DNA of 64,000 nucleotides from Jiella sonneratiae (GCF_017353515.1 NZ_JAFMPY010000003.1:334528-398527); one strand, 5' to 3'. Positions 1 to 9,490 are shown, numbered from the stretch's first letter. The notes: generated by a model not told the origin, from the sequence alone. Program-made: numbers and translations.

Positions 1-248
1 AGAATCGCGATCGGCTGCTCGAGCCCTACATGACGACGCGCGAGAAGGGCACCGGTCTCGGCCTCGCGATCGTCCGCAAGATCATCGAGGACCACGGCGG
101 AACGATCTCTCTGGAGGATGCTCCGGATCAGCCGCAGGGCGCGATGGTGCGCATCGTGCTGCCGGCGGGCGCTGCCCCGGCGGGGGCCGGCGCACCGAAC
201 AATGCTGATGAGGAAAGGATTGGTGAGCCATGGCATCGGACATCCTGA
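1..248 (+). CDS. ntrY: NtrY sensor histidine kinase, C-terminal end (partial)
   Basis: Only the last 81 codons are present; the reading frame is open from base 3 and the 5' part lies outside the window. Visible residues include the ATP-binding G2 box of a HATPase_c domain ([18 protein letters not shown]), followed by a short hydrophilic tail. NtrY is the membrane-bound kinase of the NtrY/NtrX two-component system linked to nitrogen and redox/oxygen responses in alphaproteobacteria. The stop codon lies 19 bases inside the next gene, ntrX, so the two are very likely translationally coupled. The identity rests on the kinase box plus the invariant ntrYX order, since the sensor part cannot be seen. 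Confidence 0.85.
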   Translation, partial: NRDRLLEPYMTTREKGTGLGLAIVRKIIEDHGGTISLEDAPDQPQGAMVRIVLPAGAAPAGAGAPNNADEERIGEPWHRTS

Positions 249-1594
249 TCGTCGACGACGAGGCCGACATCCGCGAACTGGTCGCGGGGATCCTCGAGGA
301 CGAAGGACATGAGACCCGCACGGCCGGCAATTCGGACGCCGCCCTGCAAGCGATAACCGACCGCGTGCCGCGGCTGGTCTTTCTCGACATCTGGCTGCAG
401 GGCAGCCGGCTCGACGGGCTCGACCTCCTCGACGTGATCAAGGCGCAGCACCCGGAAGTGCCGGTGGTGATGATCTCCGGCCACGGCAACATCGAGACCG
501 CGGTCTCGGCGATCAGGCGCGGCGCCTACGACTACATCGAGAAGCCGTTCAAGGCCGACCGGCTGATCCTCATCGCCGAGCGTGCGCTCGAGACCTCCAA
601 GCTGAAGCGCGAGGTGCTCGAACTGAAGCGCCGCTCGTCGGACTTCGCCGAGCTGATCGGCAAGTCGCAGCCGATGAACCAACTGCGCAACGTCATCGAG
701 CGGGTGGCGCCGACCAACAGCCGGGTGATGATCCTCGGCGCCTCGGGATCCGGCAAGGAGATGGTGGCGCGGGCGATCCACGCCGCATCGCCGCGCGCCT
801 CCGGGCCGTTCATCGCGCTCAACGCCGCGGCGATCACCCCGGACCGGATGGAGATCGAACTCTTCGGCAACGAGACGCCCCCCGGCGTCGAGCGCAAGGT
901 CGGGGCGCTGGAGGAGGCGCATCGCGGCGTCCTCTATCTCGACGAGGTCGCCGACATGCCGCGCGAGACCCAGAACAAGATCCTGCGCGTCCTCACCGAG
1001 CAGACCTTCGAACGGGTCGGCGGGTCGAAACGGGTGAAGGTCGACGTCCGGATCATCTCCTCGACTTCGCAGAACCTCGATTCGCTGATCGCCGAGGGAC
1101 TGTTCCGCGAGGACCTGTTCCACCGCCTCGCCGTCGTCCCGATCACCGTGCCGCCGCTCGCCGACCGGCGCCAGGACGTGCCGCTCCTGATCGAGGCCTT
1201 CATGAAGCAGATCGCCGAGCAGACCGGCATCAAGCCGAAGCGCATCAGCGAGGAGGCGATGGCGGTGCTGCAGGCGAGCGACTGGCCGGGCAACGTGCGC
1301 CAGCTGCGCAACAACGTCGAGCGGCTGATGATCCTGTCGCGCGAGGGCGACGGCGACAACCCGATCACCGCCGACATGCTGCCGAACGAGGTCGGCGACA
1401 TGCTGCCGCGCACGCCGAGCCAGGCCAACGGCCAGATTCTGGCGCTGCCGCTGCGCGACGCGCGCGAGGTGTTCGAGAAGGAGTATCTGGTCGCCCAGAT
1501 CAACCGCTTCGGCGGCAACATCTCGCGCACCGCCGAATTCGTCGGCATGGAGCGCTCGGCGCTGCACCGCAAGCTGAAATCGCTCGGCATCTGA
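230..1594 (+). CDS. ntrX: Nitrogen assimilation response regulator NtrX
   Basis: 454 residues: receiver domain (about 1-120) with acidic pocket D9/D10, phospho-acceptor D53 and K105; a sigma54-type AAA+ domain with Walker A around 170-177 (GASGSGKE); and a C-terminal Fis-type helix-turn-helix ([19 protein letters not shown]). It is the partner of NtrY and regulates nitrogen metabolism, respiration and envelope genes in alphaproteobacteria. The stretch after ELFG, where sigma54 activators carry GAFTGA, reads [20 protein letters not shown], so the sigma54-contact loop is missing. This suggests that it regulates without driving sigma54 open-complex formation. The start overlaps the ntrY stop. 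trkA follows after 55 bp, as in related genomes. Confidence 0.95.
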   Translation: MASDILIVDDEADIRELVAGILEDEGHETRTAGNSDAALQAITDRVPRLVFLDIWLQGSRLDGLDLLDVIKAQHPEVPVVMISGHGNIETAVSAIRRGAYDYIEKPFKADRLILIAERALETSKLKREVLELKRRSSDFAELIGKSQPMNQLRNVIERVAPTNSRVMILGASGSGKEMVARAIHAASPRASGPFIALNAAAITPDRMEIELFGNETPPGVERKVGALEEAHRGVLYLDEVADMPRETQNKILRVLTEQTFERVGGSKRVKVDVRIISSTSQNLDSLIAEGLFREDLFHRLAVVPITVPPLADRRQDVPLLIEAFMKQIAEQTGIKPKRISEEAMAVLQASDWPGNVRQLRNNVERLMILSREGDGDNPITADMLPNEVGDMLPRTPSQANGQILALPLRDAREVFEKEYLVAQINRFGGNISRTAEFVGMERSALHRKLKSLGI

Positions 1595-1649
1595 CGCGCC
1601 GATACGCTATGGCTTCGCCCCGGGAACGGACGGACATGGAGCGGCCGCG

Positions 1650-3026
1650 ATGAAAGTGGTGATCTGCGGGGCAGGGCAGGTGGGCTACGGCATTGCCGAG
1701 CGGCTGGCCTCCGAGCGCAACGACGTCTCGGTGATCGACACCTCGCGCAATCTCGTCCAGGCGATCCGCGACAATCTCGACGCGCGGGGCTTCGTCGGCC
1801 ACGGCGCCCAGCCGGACGTGCTCGCCGAGGCCGGCGCCGAACAGGCCGACATGATCATCGCCGTGACGCTGCACGACGAGGTCAACATGGTCGCCTGCCA
1901 GGTGGCCCATTCGCTGTTCAACGTGCCGACCAAGATCGCGCGCATCCGCTCGCAGAGCTATCTGCGGCCGCACTGGCAGGACCTGTTCTCCACCGAGAAC
2001 ATGCCGATCGACGTGATCATCTCGCCGGAGATCGAGGTCGGCGAGATGGTGCTGCGCCGCATCGCGCTGCCGGGCGCCATGGACGCGGTGCGCTTCGCCG
2101 ACGACAACATCGCCATGGTGGCGATCGAATGTTCCGAGGACTGCCCGGTCGTCAACACGCCGCTCGACCAGCTGACCGACCTCTTCCCGGACCTCAACGC
2201 GACGGTGGTCGGCATCTGGCGAGGCGACCGGCTGTTCATCCCCGGCTCCAACGACCACATGGTGCCGGGCGACGTCGCCTATGTCGTCGCCGAGAAGTCG
2301 CATGTGCGCCGCGCCCTCGGCCTGTTCGGCCACGAGGAGCCGGAAGCCGGCCGCATCGTCATCGTCGGCGGCGGCAACATCGGCTATTTCGTCGCGCGGC
2401 AGATCGAGAAGCGCAACTTCGGCGCCAGGATCCGCGTCGTCGAGGACAATCACGACCGCGCCGTGACGATCGCCGACGGGCTGAAGCGGACGATCGTGCT
2501 GCATGGCAGCGGCCTCGACCAGGCGATCCTGAAGGAAGCCGACATCGACTCCAGCGACCTGCTCGTCGCCCTGACCAACGACGACAAGGTCAACATCCTG
2601 TCGAGCGTCATGGCCAAGCGACTCGGCTGCAAGGGCAATCTCGCCCTCCTCAACAATGCCGACTACCAGGGTTTCACCCGGATGCTCGGCATCGACGCCT
2701 TCATCAATCCGCGCTCCGTCACCATCTCGCGTGTGCTGCAGCACGTGCGGCGCGGCCGCATCCGGGCCGTCCATTCGATCCAGAACGGCGTCGCGGAGGT
2801 GATCGAGGCCGAGGCGCTGGAGACCTCGCCGCTGGTCGGCGAGCCGCTGCGCGACCTCGACCTGCCGGACAATCTCAGGATCGGCGCGATCCTCAGGAAC
2901 GGCACCTACGTCAAGCCGACCGGCCAGACGCGGATCAAGGCGAAGGATCGTGTGGTGATCTTCGCGGCCGCGGCGGCCGTGCGTCACGTCGAACAGATGT
3001 TCAGGGTCAGCCTGGAATTCTTTTGA
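1650..3026 (+). CDS. trkA: Trk potassium uptake system NAD-binding peripheral protein TrkA
   Basis: 458 residues, the normal TrkA length, built as a duplicated RCK_N/RCK_C unit. Two Rossmann fingerprints are visible: GAGQVGYGIAERL near residue 7 and GGGNIGYFVARQI near residue 239. The protein binds NAD(H) on the cytoplasmic face of the TrkH/TrkG potassium channel and gates uptake. No trkH lies nearby, so the membrane subunit must be elsewhere. The gene sits between ntrX and hfq, a conserved alphaproteobacterial order (ntrBC-ntrYX-trkA-hfq-hflX). Cotranscription with ntrYX is plausible from the 55-bp gap but is not shown by the sequence. Confidence 0.95.
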   Translation: MKVVICGAGQVGYGIAERLASERNDVSVIDTSRNLVQAIRDNLDARGFVGHGAQPDVLAEAGAEQADMIIAVTLHDEVNMVACQVAHSLFNVPTKIARIRSQSYLRPHWQDLFSTENMPIDVIISPEIEVGEMVLRRIALPGAMDAVRFADDNIAMVAIECSEDCPVVNTPLDQLTDLFPDLNATVVGIWRGDRLFIPGSNDHMVPGDVAYVVAEKSHVRRALGLFGHEEPEAGRIVIVGGGNIGYFVARQIEKRNFGARIRVVEDNHDRAVTIADGLKRTIVLHGSGLDQAILKEADIDSSDLLVALTNDDKVNILSSVMAKRLGCKGNLALLNNADYQGFTRMLGIDAFINPRSVTISRVLQHVRRGRIRAVHSIQNGVAEVIEAEALETSPLVGEPLRDLDLPDNLRIGAILRNGTYVKPTGQTRIKAKDRVVIFAAAAAVRHVEQMFRVSLEFF

Positions 3027-3207
3027 CCGGTGACTTTGCCTGCCAACGTGCCAATCTCGTTAGCAGTCGCGAAAATTGCACCATGATTCGCAAGCGGCGG
3101 GCTTCGATCCGGTTCGCAGCTGCGGTATCAAGGAAAATGCGTCCGCAGCAAACGGCCGCGACTGTCATCAACCAGGCTGCAGCACAATCAAAAAAGGACA
3201 TTTCTGC

Positions 3208-3456
3208 ATGCCAGAGCGGACCCAACATCTCCAGGACCTGTTTCTCAACACGGTCCGCAAGCAGAAGATTTCGTTGACGATCTTTCTGGTCAACGGTGTC
3301 AAGCTGACCGGCGTCGTGACGTCATTCGACAATTTCTGCGTCCTTCTGCGCCGGGACGGTCATTCGCAGCTCGTCTACAAGCATGCGATCTCGACCATCA
3401 TGCCGTCGCAGCCGGTGCAGATGTACGAGGGCGTCGACGAGAGCGGGAAGGCCTGA
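3208..3456 (+). CDS. hfq: RNA chaperone Hfq
   Basis: 82 residues covering the whole Sm-like fold. The Sm1 motif region ([20 protein letters not shown]) and the Sm2 YKHAIST core are intact. Hfq forms a hexamer that pairs small RNAs with mRNAs. The start is set by AAAAGGA eight bases upstream of the ATG; upstream in-frame codons lack Sm homology and a ribosome site. The 181-bp gap after trkA probably holds the hfq promoter. The stop is immediately followed by the TTG start of hflX, giving zero spacing and tight coupling. The C-terminal tail after the Sm core is short, as usual in alphaproteobacteria. Confidence 0.97.
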   Translation: MPERTQHLQDLFLNTVRKQKISLTIFLVNGVKLTGVVTSFDNFCVLLRRDGHSQLVYKHAISTIMPSQPVQMYEGVDESGKA

Positions 3457-4848
3457 TTGACCGAATTTCGCGAAAAGGGGCCGCGCGGGCCGGTCGAGCA
3501 CGAGCGCGTTGCGACGCGGGCCGCAGTCTTCGTGCCGGTGTTCCGGCAGAGGGCCGACGCCGACGCACGCGGCGCGACGGCGCTCGAGGCGGTGCGCCGC
3601 AGCGACGAGGCCCGGCTCTCCGAAGCGGTCGGGCTCGCCGCCGCGATCGACCTCGACGTGGTGTCGAGCGGCGTCGTCTCCGGCCAGAAGCCGCAGCCGG
3701 CGACGCTGATCGGCAGCGGCAAGGTCGAGGAGCTGAAGGGCGTGGTCGCGGCGGGCGAGATCGGCCTCGTCATCGTCGATCATCCGCTGACCCCGGTCCA
3801 GCAGCGCAATCTCGAAAAGGAGCTCGACACCAAGGTGCTCGATCGCACCGGCCTGATCCTCGAGATCTTCGGCCGCCGGGCCCGGACCAAGGAAGGCCGG
3901 CTGCAGGTCGAACTCGCGCATCTCAACTACCAGCGCGGCCGGCTGGTCCGCTCCTGGACCCACCTCGAACGCCAGCGCGGCGGCGCCGGCTTCATGGGCG
4001 GCCCGGGAGAGACCCAGATCGAGGCCGACCGCCGGCAGCTGCAGGAAAAGATCAAGCGGCTGGAGAAGGAACTCGACCAGGTCCGCCGCACCCGCCAGTT
4101 GCATCGCGAAAAGCGCCGCAAGCGCCCGCATCCGATCGTCGCCCTCGTCGGCTACACCAATGCCGGCAAGTCGACGCTGTTCAACCGGCTGACCGGCGCC
4201 GACGTCCTCGCCAAGGACCTGCTCTTCGCCACCCTCGATCCGACGCTGCGCAAGACCGTGCTGCCGCACGGCACAGAAATCCTCTTCTCCGACACCGTCG
4301 GCTTCGTCTCCGACCTGCCGACGCATCTCGTGGCCGCCTTCCGCGCGACGCTGGAAGAGGTGCTGGAGGCCGACCTGATCCTGCACGTGCGCGACGTCTC
4401 CGATCCCGACACGCTCGCCCAGGCCGAGGACGTGCGCCGGATCCTGCGCGATCTCGACGTCGACACCGAGGACACCGAGCACGTCGTCGAGGTGTGGAAC
4501 AAGATCGACCGGCTGGACGCCGACGCGCTGCACCGCGTCGCCGCGGCGAGGGCCTCGCTCGCCGATCCCGGGTCGGCGCATCTCGTCTCCGCGGTGACCG
4601 GCGAGGGGACGGAGGCGCTTCTTGCCGACATCGAGCGGCGCATCGCCGGCCAGATCACCAGCGTCGCGCTCGACGTCGGCCCGGAGGCGATGGCGTTTCT
4701 GCCCTGGGTCTACGACAACGCCACCGTCCTCGAACGCGAAGACAGCGAGGACGGCGTGGTGCATCTCAAGGCGGAGATGACGGCGCAGGCGCGCAACGAG
4801 CTGCGGCGGATCGGGCAGGCGACGGCGGGCGTCACCATCGCGGGCTAG
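3457..4848 (+). CDS. hflX: Ribosome-associated GTPase HflX
   Basis: 463 residues. The N-terminal HflX domain contains the glycine-rich [13 protein letters not shown] segment near residue 187, followed by a helical linker rich in K/R/E. The G domain has G1 GYTNAGKST (near 231), a G3-type DTVGF, and NKID as G4. HflX splits stalled or stressed 70S ribosomes in a GTP-dependent manner. The start is TTG directly abutting the hfq stop, and no later start fits the family N-terminus better. It is the last gene of the forward hfq-hflX unit and ends in front of a hairpin cluster shared with the convergent helicase gene. Confidence 0.95.
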   Translation: MTEFREKGPRGPVEHERVATRAAVFVPVFRQRADADARGATALEAVRRSDEARLSEAVGLAAAIDLDVVSSGVVSGQKPQPATLIGSGKVEELKGVVAAGEIGLVIVDHPLTPVQQRNLEKELDTKVLDRTGLILEIFGRRARTKEGRLQVELAHLNYQRGRLVRSWTHLERQRGGAGFMGGPGETQIEADRRQLQEKIKRLEKELDQVRRTRQLHREKRRKRPHPIVALVGYTNAGKSTLFNRLTGADVLAKDLLFATLDPTLRKTVLPHGTEILFSDTVGFVSDLPTHLVAAFRATLEEVLEADLILHVRDVSDPDTLAQAEDVRRILRDLDVDTEDTEHVVEVWNKIDRLDADALHRVAAARASLADPGSAHLVSAVTGEGTEALLADIERRIAGQITSVALDVGPEAMAFLPWVYDNATVLEREDSEDGVVHLKAEMTAQARNELRRIGQATAGVTIAG

Positions 4849-4883
4849 AGCGGGATGGAATGAGCGTTGCTCATCCTCCCGCT
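4849..4883 (+). terminator. Hairpin directly after hflX, probable terminator or 3' stabiliser
   Basis: Imperfect inverted repeat starting at the base after the hflX stop. The left arm AGCGGGATGGAATGAGC and right arm GCTCATCCTCCCGCT are separated by GTT, with two one-base bulges. No long T-run follows, so Rho-independent termination is uncertain. The position between convergent genes favours a 3'-end role. Confidence 0.5.
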
Positions 4884-4899
4884 CCATCTTCCTGTGTCC

Positions 4900-4944
4900 G
4901 CATGATCTCTTCCGAAAACCGGTTCCCACTTTTCGGGATCATGC
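4900..4944. repeat. Rhizobiales-type intergenic palindrome (RIME-like)
   Basis: A 45-bp element with outer arms GCATGATC/GATCATGC and inner arms CCGAAAA/TTTTCGG around an 11-base centre (ccggttcccac). From memory, this core (cgaaaaccggttcccacttt) is the kind of short mosaic palindrome scattered in intergenic gaps of rhizobial genomes. Only one copy was noticed in this window. It lies between the convergent hflX and helicase genes. Confidence 0.65.
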
Positions 4945-4954
4945 TCGAGGCCGT

Positions 4955-4976
4955 CATGCGTCCCGGGGGACGCATG
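4955..4976. terminator. Perfect 9-bp hairpin between convergent genes
   Basis: CATGCGTCC and GGACGCATG pair perfectly around CGGG. It is the third hairpin in the 177-bp gap between hflX (forward) and the RhlE-type helicase (reverse), 49 bp beyond the helicase stop. It probably serves as a bidirectional 3'-end structure, but no T-tract is present. Confidence 0.45.
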
Positions 4977-5025
4977 AAAGACGCGCGATCACGTTGGCAC
5001 TGTCAGAAGAAACCGGCCGGCGCCG

Positions 5026-6573
5026 TCAGGTGCCGGTCTGGATCAGCATGAAGGCGGGAATGTCGTCGCCGAAGCCGATCGGCTGCTTGCCGCCGCCGTC
5101 GTTGCCGCCGCGCTGCCGGTTGTTGTTGCCCGGCTTGTCGGTGCCGCGCTTCGGCCGGTTGCGGGAAGACGCGCCCGGCCGGGCATAGCTCGAAGCCGCG
5201 GGGAGCGCCGCAGCGTCGCCGGCAACGGGCAGGTCCGCCATCGCGTCGACGGGAACCGCGAGTTCGCCCGCTTCCGCCCGCTCAAGCACGTCGACCGTCT
5301 CGGCGCCGACCACTTCCTCGGCGGCCGGCTTCGGCTCGCCCCTCGCGCGGCGGGGACGCCGCTCGGGCTTTTCGCCCTGCGCCTTGGTGCGGCCGCGACC
5401 GCGCCTCGGGCGGTCGTCCTCCTCGGTGTCGACCGGAAGTTCGGCGACGGTCGGACCGTGCCATTCGATGGAATTCGCGATCATCCTCTCGATCGCATCG
5501 AGATACTTGCGATCGGACTTCGTCACCAGCGTGAAGGCCTTGCCCGAGCGCCCGGCCCGGCCGGTGCGGCCGATGCGGTGGACGTAGTCCTCGGCATGGA
5601 TCGGCACGTCGAAATTGAAGACGTGGCTGACCTTCGGGATGTCGAGCCCGCGCGCCGCGACGTCGGAGGCGACGAGGAGCTGGATCTTGTTGTCGCGAAA
5701 GCCCTGCAGCATCGCCATGCGGGCGCGCTGGTCCATGTCGCCATGCAGGGCGCCGGCGGAAAAGCCGTGCTTTTCCAGCGACCGGAACAGGGTCGAGACG
5801 TCGCGCTTGCGATTGCAGAAGATGATCGCGTTGGTGAGCTCGTCCTCTTCGCGCAGGACGCGGCGCAGCGTCTCGCGCTTGTCCCACTCCTTGCCGCCGG
5901 TGGCGACGAGGCGCTGGGTCACGGTGAGGGCGGCGGAGGCCTGCTTGGCGACCTCGACCCGGACCGGGTTCTGCAGGAACTGCTCGGTGAGGCGGGTGAT
6001 CTCCGGCGGCATGGTGGCCGAGAAGAACAGCGTCTGGCGGGTGAAGGGCAGCAGCTTGCAGATCCGCTCGATGTCCGGAATGAAGCCCATGTCGAGCATC
6101 CGGTCCGCCTCGTCTATGACCAGGATCTCGACGCCGGTCAGGAGCAGCTTGCCGCGCTCGAAATGATCCAGCAGCCGGCCCGGCGTCGCGATCAGCACGT
6201 CGGCGCCGCGATCGATCTTGCGGTCCTGCTCGTCGAAGGACATGCCACCGATCAAAAGCGCGACGTTGAGCTTCTGGTCCTTGCCGTAGCGTGCGAAGGA
6301 CTCTTCCACCTGCGCGGCGAGCTCGCGCGTCGGCTCGATGATCAGGGTGCGCGGCATGCGCGCCCGAGCCCGGCCTTTTTCAAGGAGGGTCAGCATCGGC
6401 AGGACGAAGGAAGCGGTCTTGCCCGTCCCGGTCTGGGCGATGCCGAGCACGTCGCGCCGCTCGAGGGCGTGCGGGATCGCCTCTGCCTGGATCGGCGTCG
6501 GTTCGGTGTAGCCGGAGGCTTCGACAGCCGCCAGCACCTTGGCGCTGAGACCGAGTTCGGAAAAAAGTGTCAA
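5026..6573 (-). CDS. rhlE: DEAD-box ATP-dependent RNA helicase, RhlE type
   Basis: 515 residues. All core motifs are present in order: Q motif (GYTEPTPIQ, about 21-29), motif I AQTGTGKT, Ia PTRELA, Ib TPGRL, II DEAD (VIDEADRML), III SAT, V ARGLDIP, VI HRIGRTGRAG. The C-terminal 130 or so residues form a basic, low-complexity tail with [14 protein letters not shown] and a Gly/Asn-rich end, typical of RNA-binding extensions. Such helicases remodel RNA in ribosome assembly, cold response and degradosome work. The gene is alone on the reverse strand, divergent from the alpha/beta hydrolase across 140 bp. RhlE rather than SrmB or DbpA is chosen from motif wording and tail type. Confidence 0.88.
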   Translation of the reverse strand: MTLFSELGLSAKVLAAVEASGYTEPTPIQAEAIPHALERRDVLGIAQTGTGKTASFVLPMLTLLEKGRARARMPRTLIIEPTRELAAQVEESFARYGKDQKLNVALLIGGMSFDEQDRKIDRGADVLIATPGRLLDHFERGKLLLTGVEILVIDEADRMLDMGFIPDIERICKLLPFTRQTLFFSATMPPEITRLTEQFLQNPVRVEVAKQASAALTVTQRLVATGGKEWDKRETLRRVLREEDELTNAIIFCNRKRDVSTLFRSLEKHGFSAGALHGDMDQRARMAMLQGFRDNKIQLLVASDVAARGLDIPKVSHVFNFDVPIHAEDYVHRIGRTGRAGRSGKAFTLVTKSDRKYLDAIERMIANSIEWHGPTVAELPVDTEEDDRPRRGRGRTKAQGEKPERRPRRARGEPKPAAEEVVGAETVDVLERAEAGELAVPVDAMADLPVAGDAAALPAASSYARPGASSRNRPKRGTDKPGNNNRQRGGNDGGGKQPIGFGDDIPAFMLIQTGT

Positions 6574-6713
6574 GCTGGCGTGTCTCTACGACTGGAGAAA
6601 TGGCGCAGGAGCGCCTTACAAGGCCCTTGCGTGGGCGATAGGGCGACCGCAGACGCGAGTCAACCTCGACACGTCATATGGGGCGTCTTTCGGCCGGTTG
6701 CAGGGGCATTTTC

Positions 6714-7421
6714 ATGAAAAACCGCCAGATCGTGTTCGTTCCGGGCCTTTTGTGCACCCGCGCGCTCTATGCCGCCCAGATCGAGGCGCTGGCAGCGCTC
6801 GACGCCTCGTGCCACGTCGCCGACACGCTGTCCGACGCGTCGATCACCGCCATGGCCGAGCGGCTTTTGGCCGAGGCGCCGGCAGAATTCGTCCTGTGCG
6901 GCCTGTCGATGGGCGGCTATGTCGCGCTGGAAGCGATGCGCCTGGAACCGCAGCGGGTGCAGGCGCTGGCGCTGATGGCGACGAGCCCGTGGCCCGATAC
7001 GCCGGCGGCGACGGAGCGGCGGCGCCGGCTCGTCGAAGTGGCGAGGGAACGCGGCGTCGCGGCGGTGGCGGCGGTCATCGCCGAGAAGCTGTTCGGGCCG
7101 AAGGCGCGGCAGGATCCCGACCTCCGCCGGCGTTCGGTGGCGATGGCCGAAGCGGTCGGGGCGGAGGCTTTCGCCCGCCAGCAGCAGGCGATCATCGACC
7201 GCCGCGACAAGACGGCGCTGCTGCCCCGCATCGCCGTGCCGACGGCAATCCTGGCAGGGACGGCGGACGAGGTGATCGATCCGGCGGCGTCCCGGGCGAT
7301 GGCCGCCGCCATGCCGCAGGCGGAGTTCCAGATGATCGAGGGCATCGGACACCTCGTCACCTGGGAGGCGCCGGAGGTCGCGACGGGCGCTCTCCGGCGG
7401 CTCGTTTCGGCTTTCGAGTGA
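6714..7421 (+). CDS. Alpha/beta-fold hydrolase
   Basis: 235 residues of alpha/beta hydrolase. The nucleophile elbow is GLSMGG (Ser in G-x-S-x-G), the acid is the Asp in GTADEVIDP and the catalytic His lies in GIGHLVTWEAPE, so a complete triad is visible. The substrate cannot be read from sequence; relatives include esterases and dienelactone- or MhpC-like enzymes. The start ATG is preceded by AGGGG seven bases upstream. An upstream in-frame ATG at 6678 has no ribosome site and adds a non-homologous stretch. No signal peptide is evident, so it is probably cytoplasmic. It appears monocistronic. Confidence 0.8.
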   Translation: MKNRQIVFVPGLLCTRALYAAQIEALAALDASCHVADTLSDASITAMAERLLAEAPAEFVLCGLSMGGYVALEAMRLEPQRVQALALMATSPWPDTPAATERRRRLVEVARERGVAAVAAVIAEKLFGPKARQDPDLRRRSVAMAEAVGAEAFARQQQAIIDRRDKTALLPRIAVPTAILAGTADEVIDPAASRAMAAAMPQAEFQMIEGIGHLVTWEAPEVATGALRRLVSAFE

Positions 7422-7533
7422 TACGCCCACGGCACCGCCTGCAGGGTACGCCTCCGAGCGTCGCCGCCACGCGGCGCGTGGCCTGCCGGCCGCGGCGGGG
7501 AAAAGAAACGGCGCTCCTAGCGGAGGCGACGGT

Positions 7534-8091
7534 TCAGTTCGAGGCCGGACCGAAGCTGTAGGGCTGGCCGGGCGTGAAGTGCAGCTCGTAGGTCTCGCTC
7601 ACCTCGCCGTCGTTCGGCACCACCTCGAAGAACAGGGTGATGCTGTTCGGCTCGGCCTCGTTCGGATCGTCCGGGCGATAGCCGACGACCTGCCCCTCCA
7701 TCTTGGCGATCTCCGGGATCTCGGTGGTCGAGCGCAAGGCAAGCCCGTTGTGGCCGGAGGCATCGAGCTGCTGGAGGAAGAAATGCGTCTTGGCGTCTTC
7801 GCCGGCGGGCTGGACCATCACCGTGCGCCAGACGCCGTGTTCGTCCCCGTCGGACCAGGGTCCCACCACCTGGACGTCCTGGACGAGGGGCGAGAGACCT
7901 TCGGCCGCCGCGGAGAATTCGTCGGACGAGGCGGCGGCAGTCGTCGCGGCGGTCTGGCCGGCGGCGGCGTCCGGGGTGCCGGCGGTGCCCGCCGCGGGCG
8001 TCTTGGCGGCATCCTCGGCAAGGCTCGGCGCGGCAAGCATCAGCGACGCGGCGACGAGGCCGGCGCAGGAACGGAATGAAAGCTTCGACAT
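7534..8091 (-). CDS. Secreted hypothetical protein
   Basis: 185 residues. The N-terminus is a clear Sec signal peptide (basic start, LVAASLMLAAPSLA, cleavage after SLA). An Ala/Thr-rich low-complexity linker (about 26-58) precedes a compact domain of about 120 residues containing GPWSDGDEHGVWRTVMVQP and FFLQQLDASGHNGLALRS. The family is not recognised and no function is proposed. The protein is probably periplasmic or loosely attached. The start was chosen because GGAG lies nine bases upstream; two upstream ATGs are possible but would mask the signal peptide. The next gene upstream, an Omp25/31-like protein, is divergent. Confidence 0.7.
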   Translation of the reverse strand: MSKLSFRSCAGLVAASLMLAAPSLAEDAAKTPAAGTAGTPDAAAGQTAATTAAASSDEFSAAAEGLSPLVQDVQVVGPWSDGDEHGVWRTVMVQPAGEDAKTHFFLQQLDASGHNGLALRSTTEIPEIAKMEGQVVGYRPDDPNEAEPNSITLFFEVVPNDGEVSETYELHFTPGQPYSFGPASN

Positions 8092-8376
8092 CGGTGGCAT
8101 CTCCAGACGGCGCTCGGGCGGCACGAATGCGGCCGCCCCCTCGCTCGCTTCTTACAGGAGGAATGCGACCGCCGCGAGATCGGCGCGCGGCTCCGCTTCC
8201 TCAGCGCGAACGAAGTCCCTTCGAAGGATAGTCTGCCAATCGGCAATCGTTTCAAACAAAACTATGCATAAGCGCATAAGGCCTTATAGAAACGGGGTGA
8301 CTGTTGCTTTGATGCAGTAGTGCAAGGGATCGAAACTTGCAAAAACGTCAATGTTGGAAACGAGGGGGAATAGCAC

Positions 8377-9186
8377 ATGATTCGCAGACTGATGCTGACC
8401 ACGTCGGCCCTGATCGGCATGGCAGGCACTGCAATGGCCGCAGACGTGCTCGTCGAGCCCGCCGCCCCGGCACCGTATGTTTCGTCCGTCTACGACTGGA
8501 GCGGACTCTACATCGGTATCAACGGTGGTTACGCCTGGGGCAACGTCGACACGAGCACGACCATCCCGGCCGGTAGCAACATCAACGGGGTCGCTTCGGC
8601 TCTCGCGATCGCGTCGGGCACCGGGGGTTTCGACAGCAACGGCGGCCTCGCCGGCGTGCAGGTCGGCTACAACTACCAGACCGGCCCTTACGTCGTCGGC
8701 GTCGAGGCCGACGTCGACTGGTCCGGCCTCGACGACACGCGTGACTCCGGCATCTTCACGCTCGGCGGCTTCAATGCCCGCACGACGGACGATCTGGACA
8801 TGAACGTCCTGGCGACCGTGCGCGGCCGCCTGGGCTATGCCATGGACCGCCTGCTGGTCTACGGCACCGGCGGTCTCGCCTGGTCCGACGCCACGGTCCG
8901 CCGCAATCTCGACTGGAGCTTTGCCGACGGCTGCCCGCCGGTGGGCGGCGGTCTGCAGCGATGCCACGTCGGCGAAGAGGACTTCGACATCGGCTACACC
9001 GTCGGCGCCGGCCTCGAATATGCCTTCACCGAGAATTTCACGGCGAAGGTCGAGTATCAGTACATCGACTTCGGGGACGAACCCTTCCGGACCGTCAACG
9101 CCAACATCCCGAACCAGCCGCTCGACCACGAGGTCAGCCTCGACATCCACACGATCCGGGTCGGCCTGAACTACAAGTTCAACTGA
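8377..9186 (+). CDS. Outer membrane beta-barrel protein, Omp25/Omp31 type
   Basis: 269 residues with signal peptide (cleavage after MAGTAMA) and an eight-stranded-barrel pattern. Typical phrases of the Rhizobiales Omp25/Omp31 group are DWSGLYIGINGGYAWG near the mature N-terminus, GVQVGYNYQTGPYVVGVEAD, ATVRGRLGYAMDRLLVYGTG, KVEYQYIDFGD and a C-terminal VGLNYKFN ending in Asn rather than the usual Phe. A strong AGGGGGAA ribosome site precedes the ATG, and the 250-bp upstream gap is relatively AT-rich, suggesting a strong promoter. Such proteins are abundant structural barrels of the outer membrane. It is monocistronic, bounded by two terminator hairpins downstream. Confidence 0.88.
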   Translation: MIRRLMLTTSALIGMAGTAMAADVLVEPAAPAPYVSSVYDWSGLYIGINGGYAWGNVDTSTTIPAGSNINGVASALAIASGTGGFDSNGGLAGVQVGYNYQTGPYVVGVEADVDWSGLDDTRDSGIFTLGGFNARTTDDLDMNVLATVRGRLGYAMDRLLVYGTGGLAWSDATVRRNLDWSFADGCPPVGGGLQRCHVGEEDFDIGYTVGAGLEYAFTENFTAKVEYQYIDFGDEPFRTVNANIPNQPLDHEVSLDIHTIRVGLNYKFN

Positions 9187-9205
9187 GCCGCCTGATCAGA
9201 GCGAA

Positions 9206-9265
9206 CCGGCGCCCTGCGGCGCCGGCCCCTTCGGCCCGGGTCCACTCCCGGGCCGATTTCGTTTT
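9206..9265 (+). terminator. Double hairpin terminator after the Omp25/31-like gene
   Basis: Two perfect stems stand in series: CCGGCGCC/GGCGCCGG around CTGC (9206-9225), then GGCCCGGG/CCCGGGCC around TCCACT (9233-9254), followed by the T-rich tail GATTTCGTTTT. The second has the form of a Rho-independent terminator for the upstream barrel gene. Confidence 0.8.
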
Positions 9266-9466
9266 GCGACGCGTCCCGGCGGACCGGCATCAACCGGGGG
9301 CAGGGGCGCTGCATTCTTCTTGCAAACTAGGCGGCCTGCGGGTCGGCCTCGCGCCGGAGGCGGGCCTCGCCGGCCTTTCGCGCCTCTCGGGTCGCCGCAA
9401 CGGCGGCCGGACATCGAAGCCCGGCGCCGCCTGCCGCGCGGGAAAGGCCTTGCCGAAGACCGCGAA

Positions 9467-9490
9467 AGGCGCGACGCAGGCGTCGCGCCT
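9467..9490 (-). terminator. Terminator hairpin of the omptin-like gene
   Basis: Perfect 11-bp stem (AGGCGCGACGC / GCGTCGCGCCT, two-base loop), starting 8 bp past the stop codon on the reverse strand. A short TTTC follows. The stretch between the two terminators (9266-9466, about 200 bp) holds no supported gene. Confidence 0.65.

Noticed and set aside
128..1567. Long reverse-strand open frame opposite ntrX
   Set aside because: Shadow of a GC-rich gene: the product is Arg/Ala/Asp-rich without any recognisable fold, while ntrX on the other strand has full domain structure.
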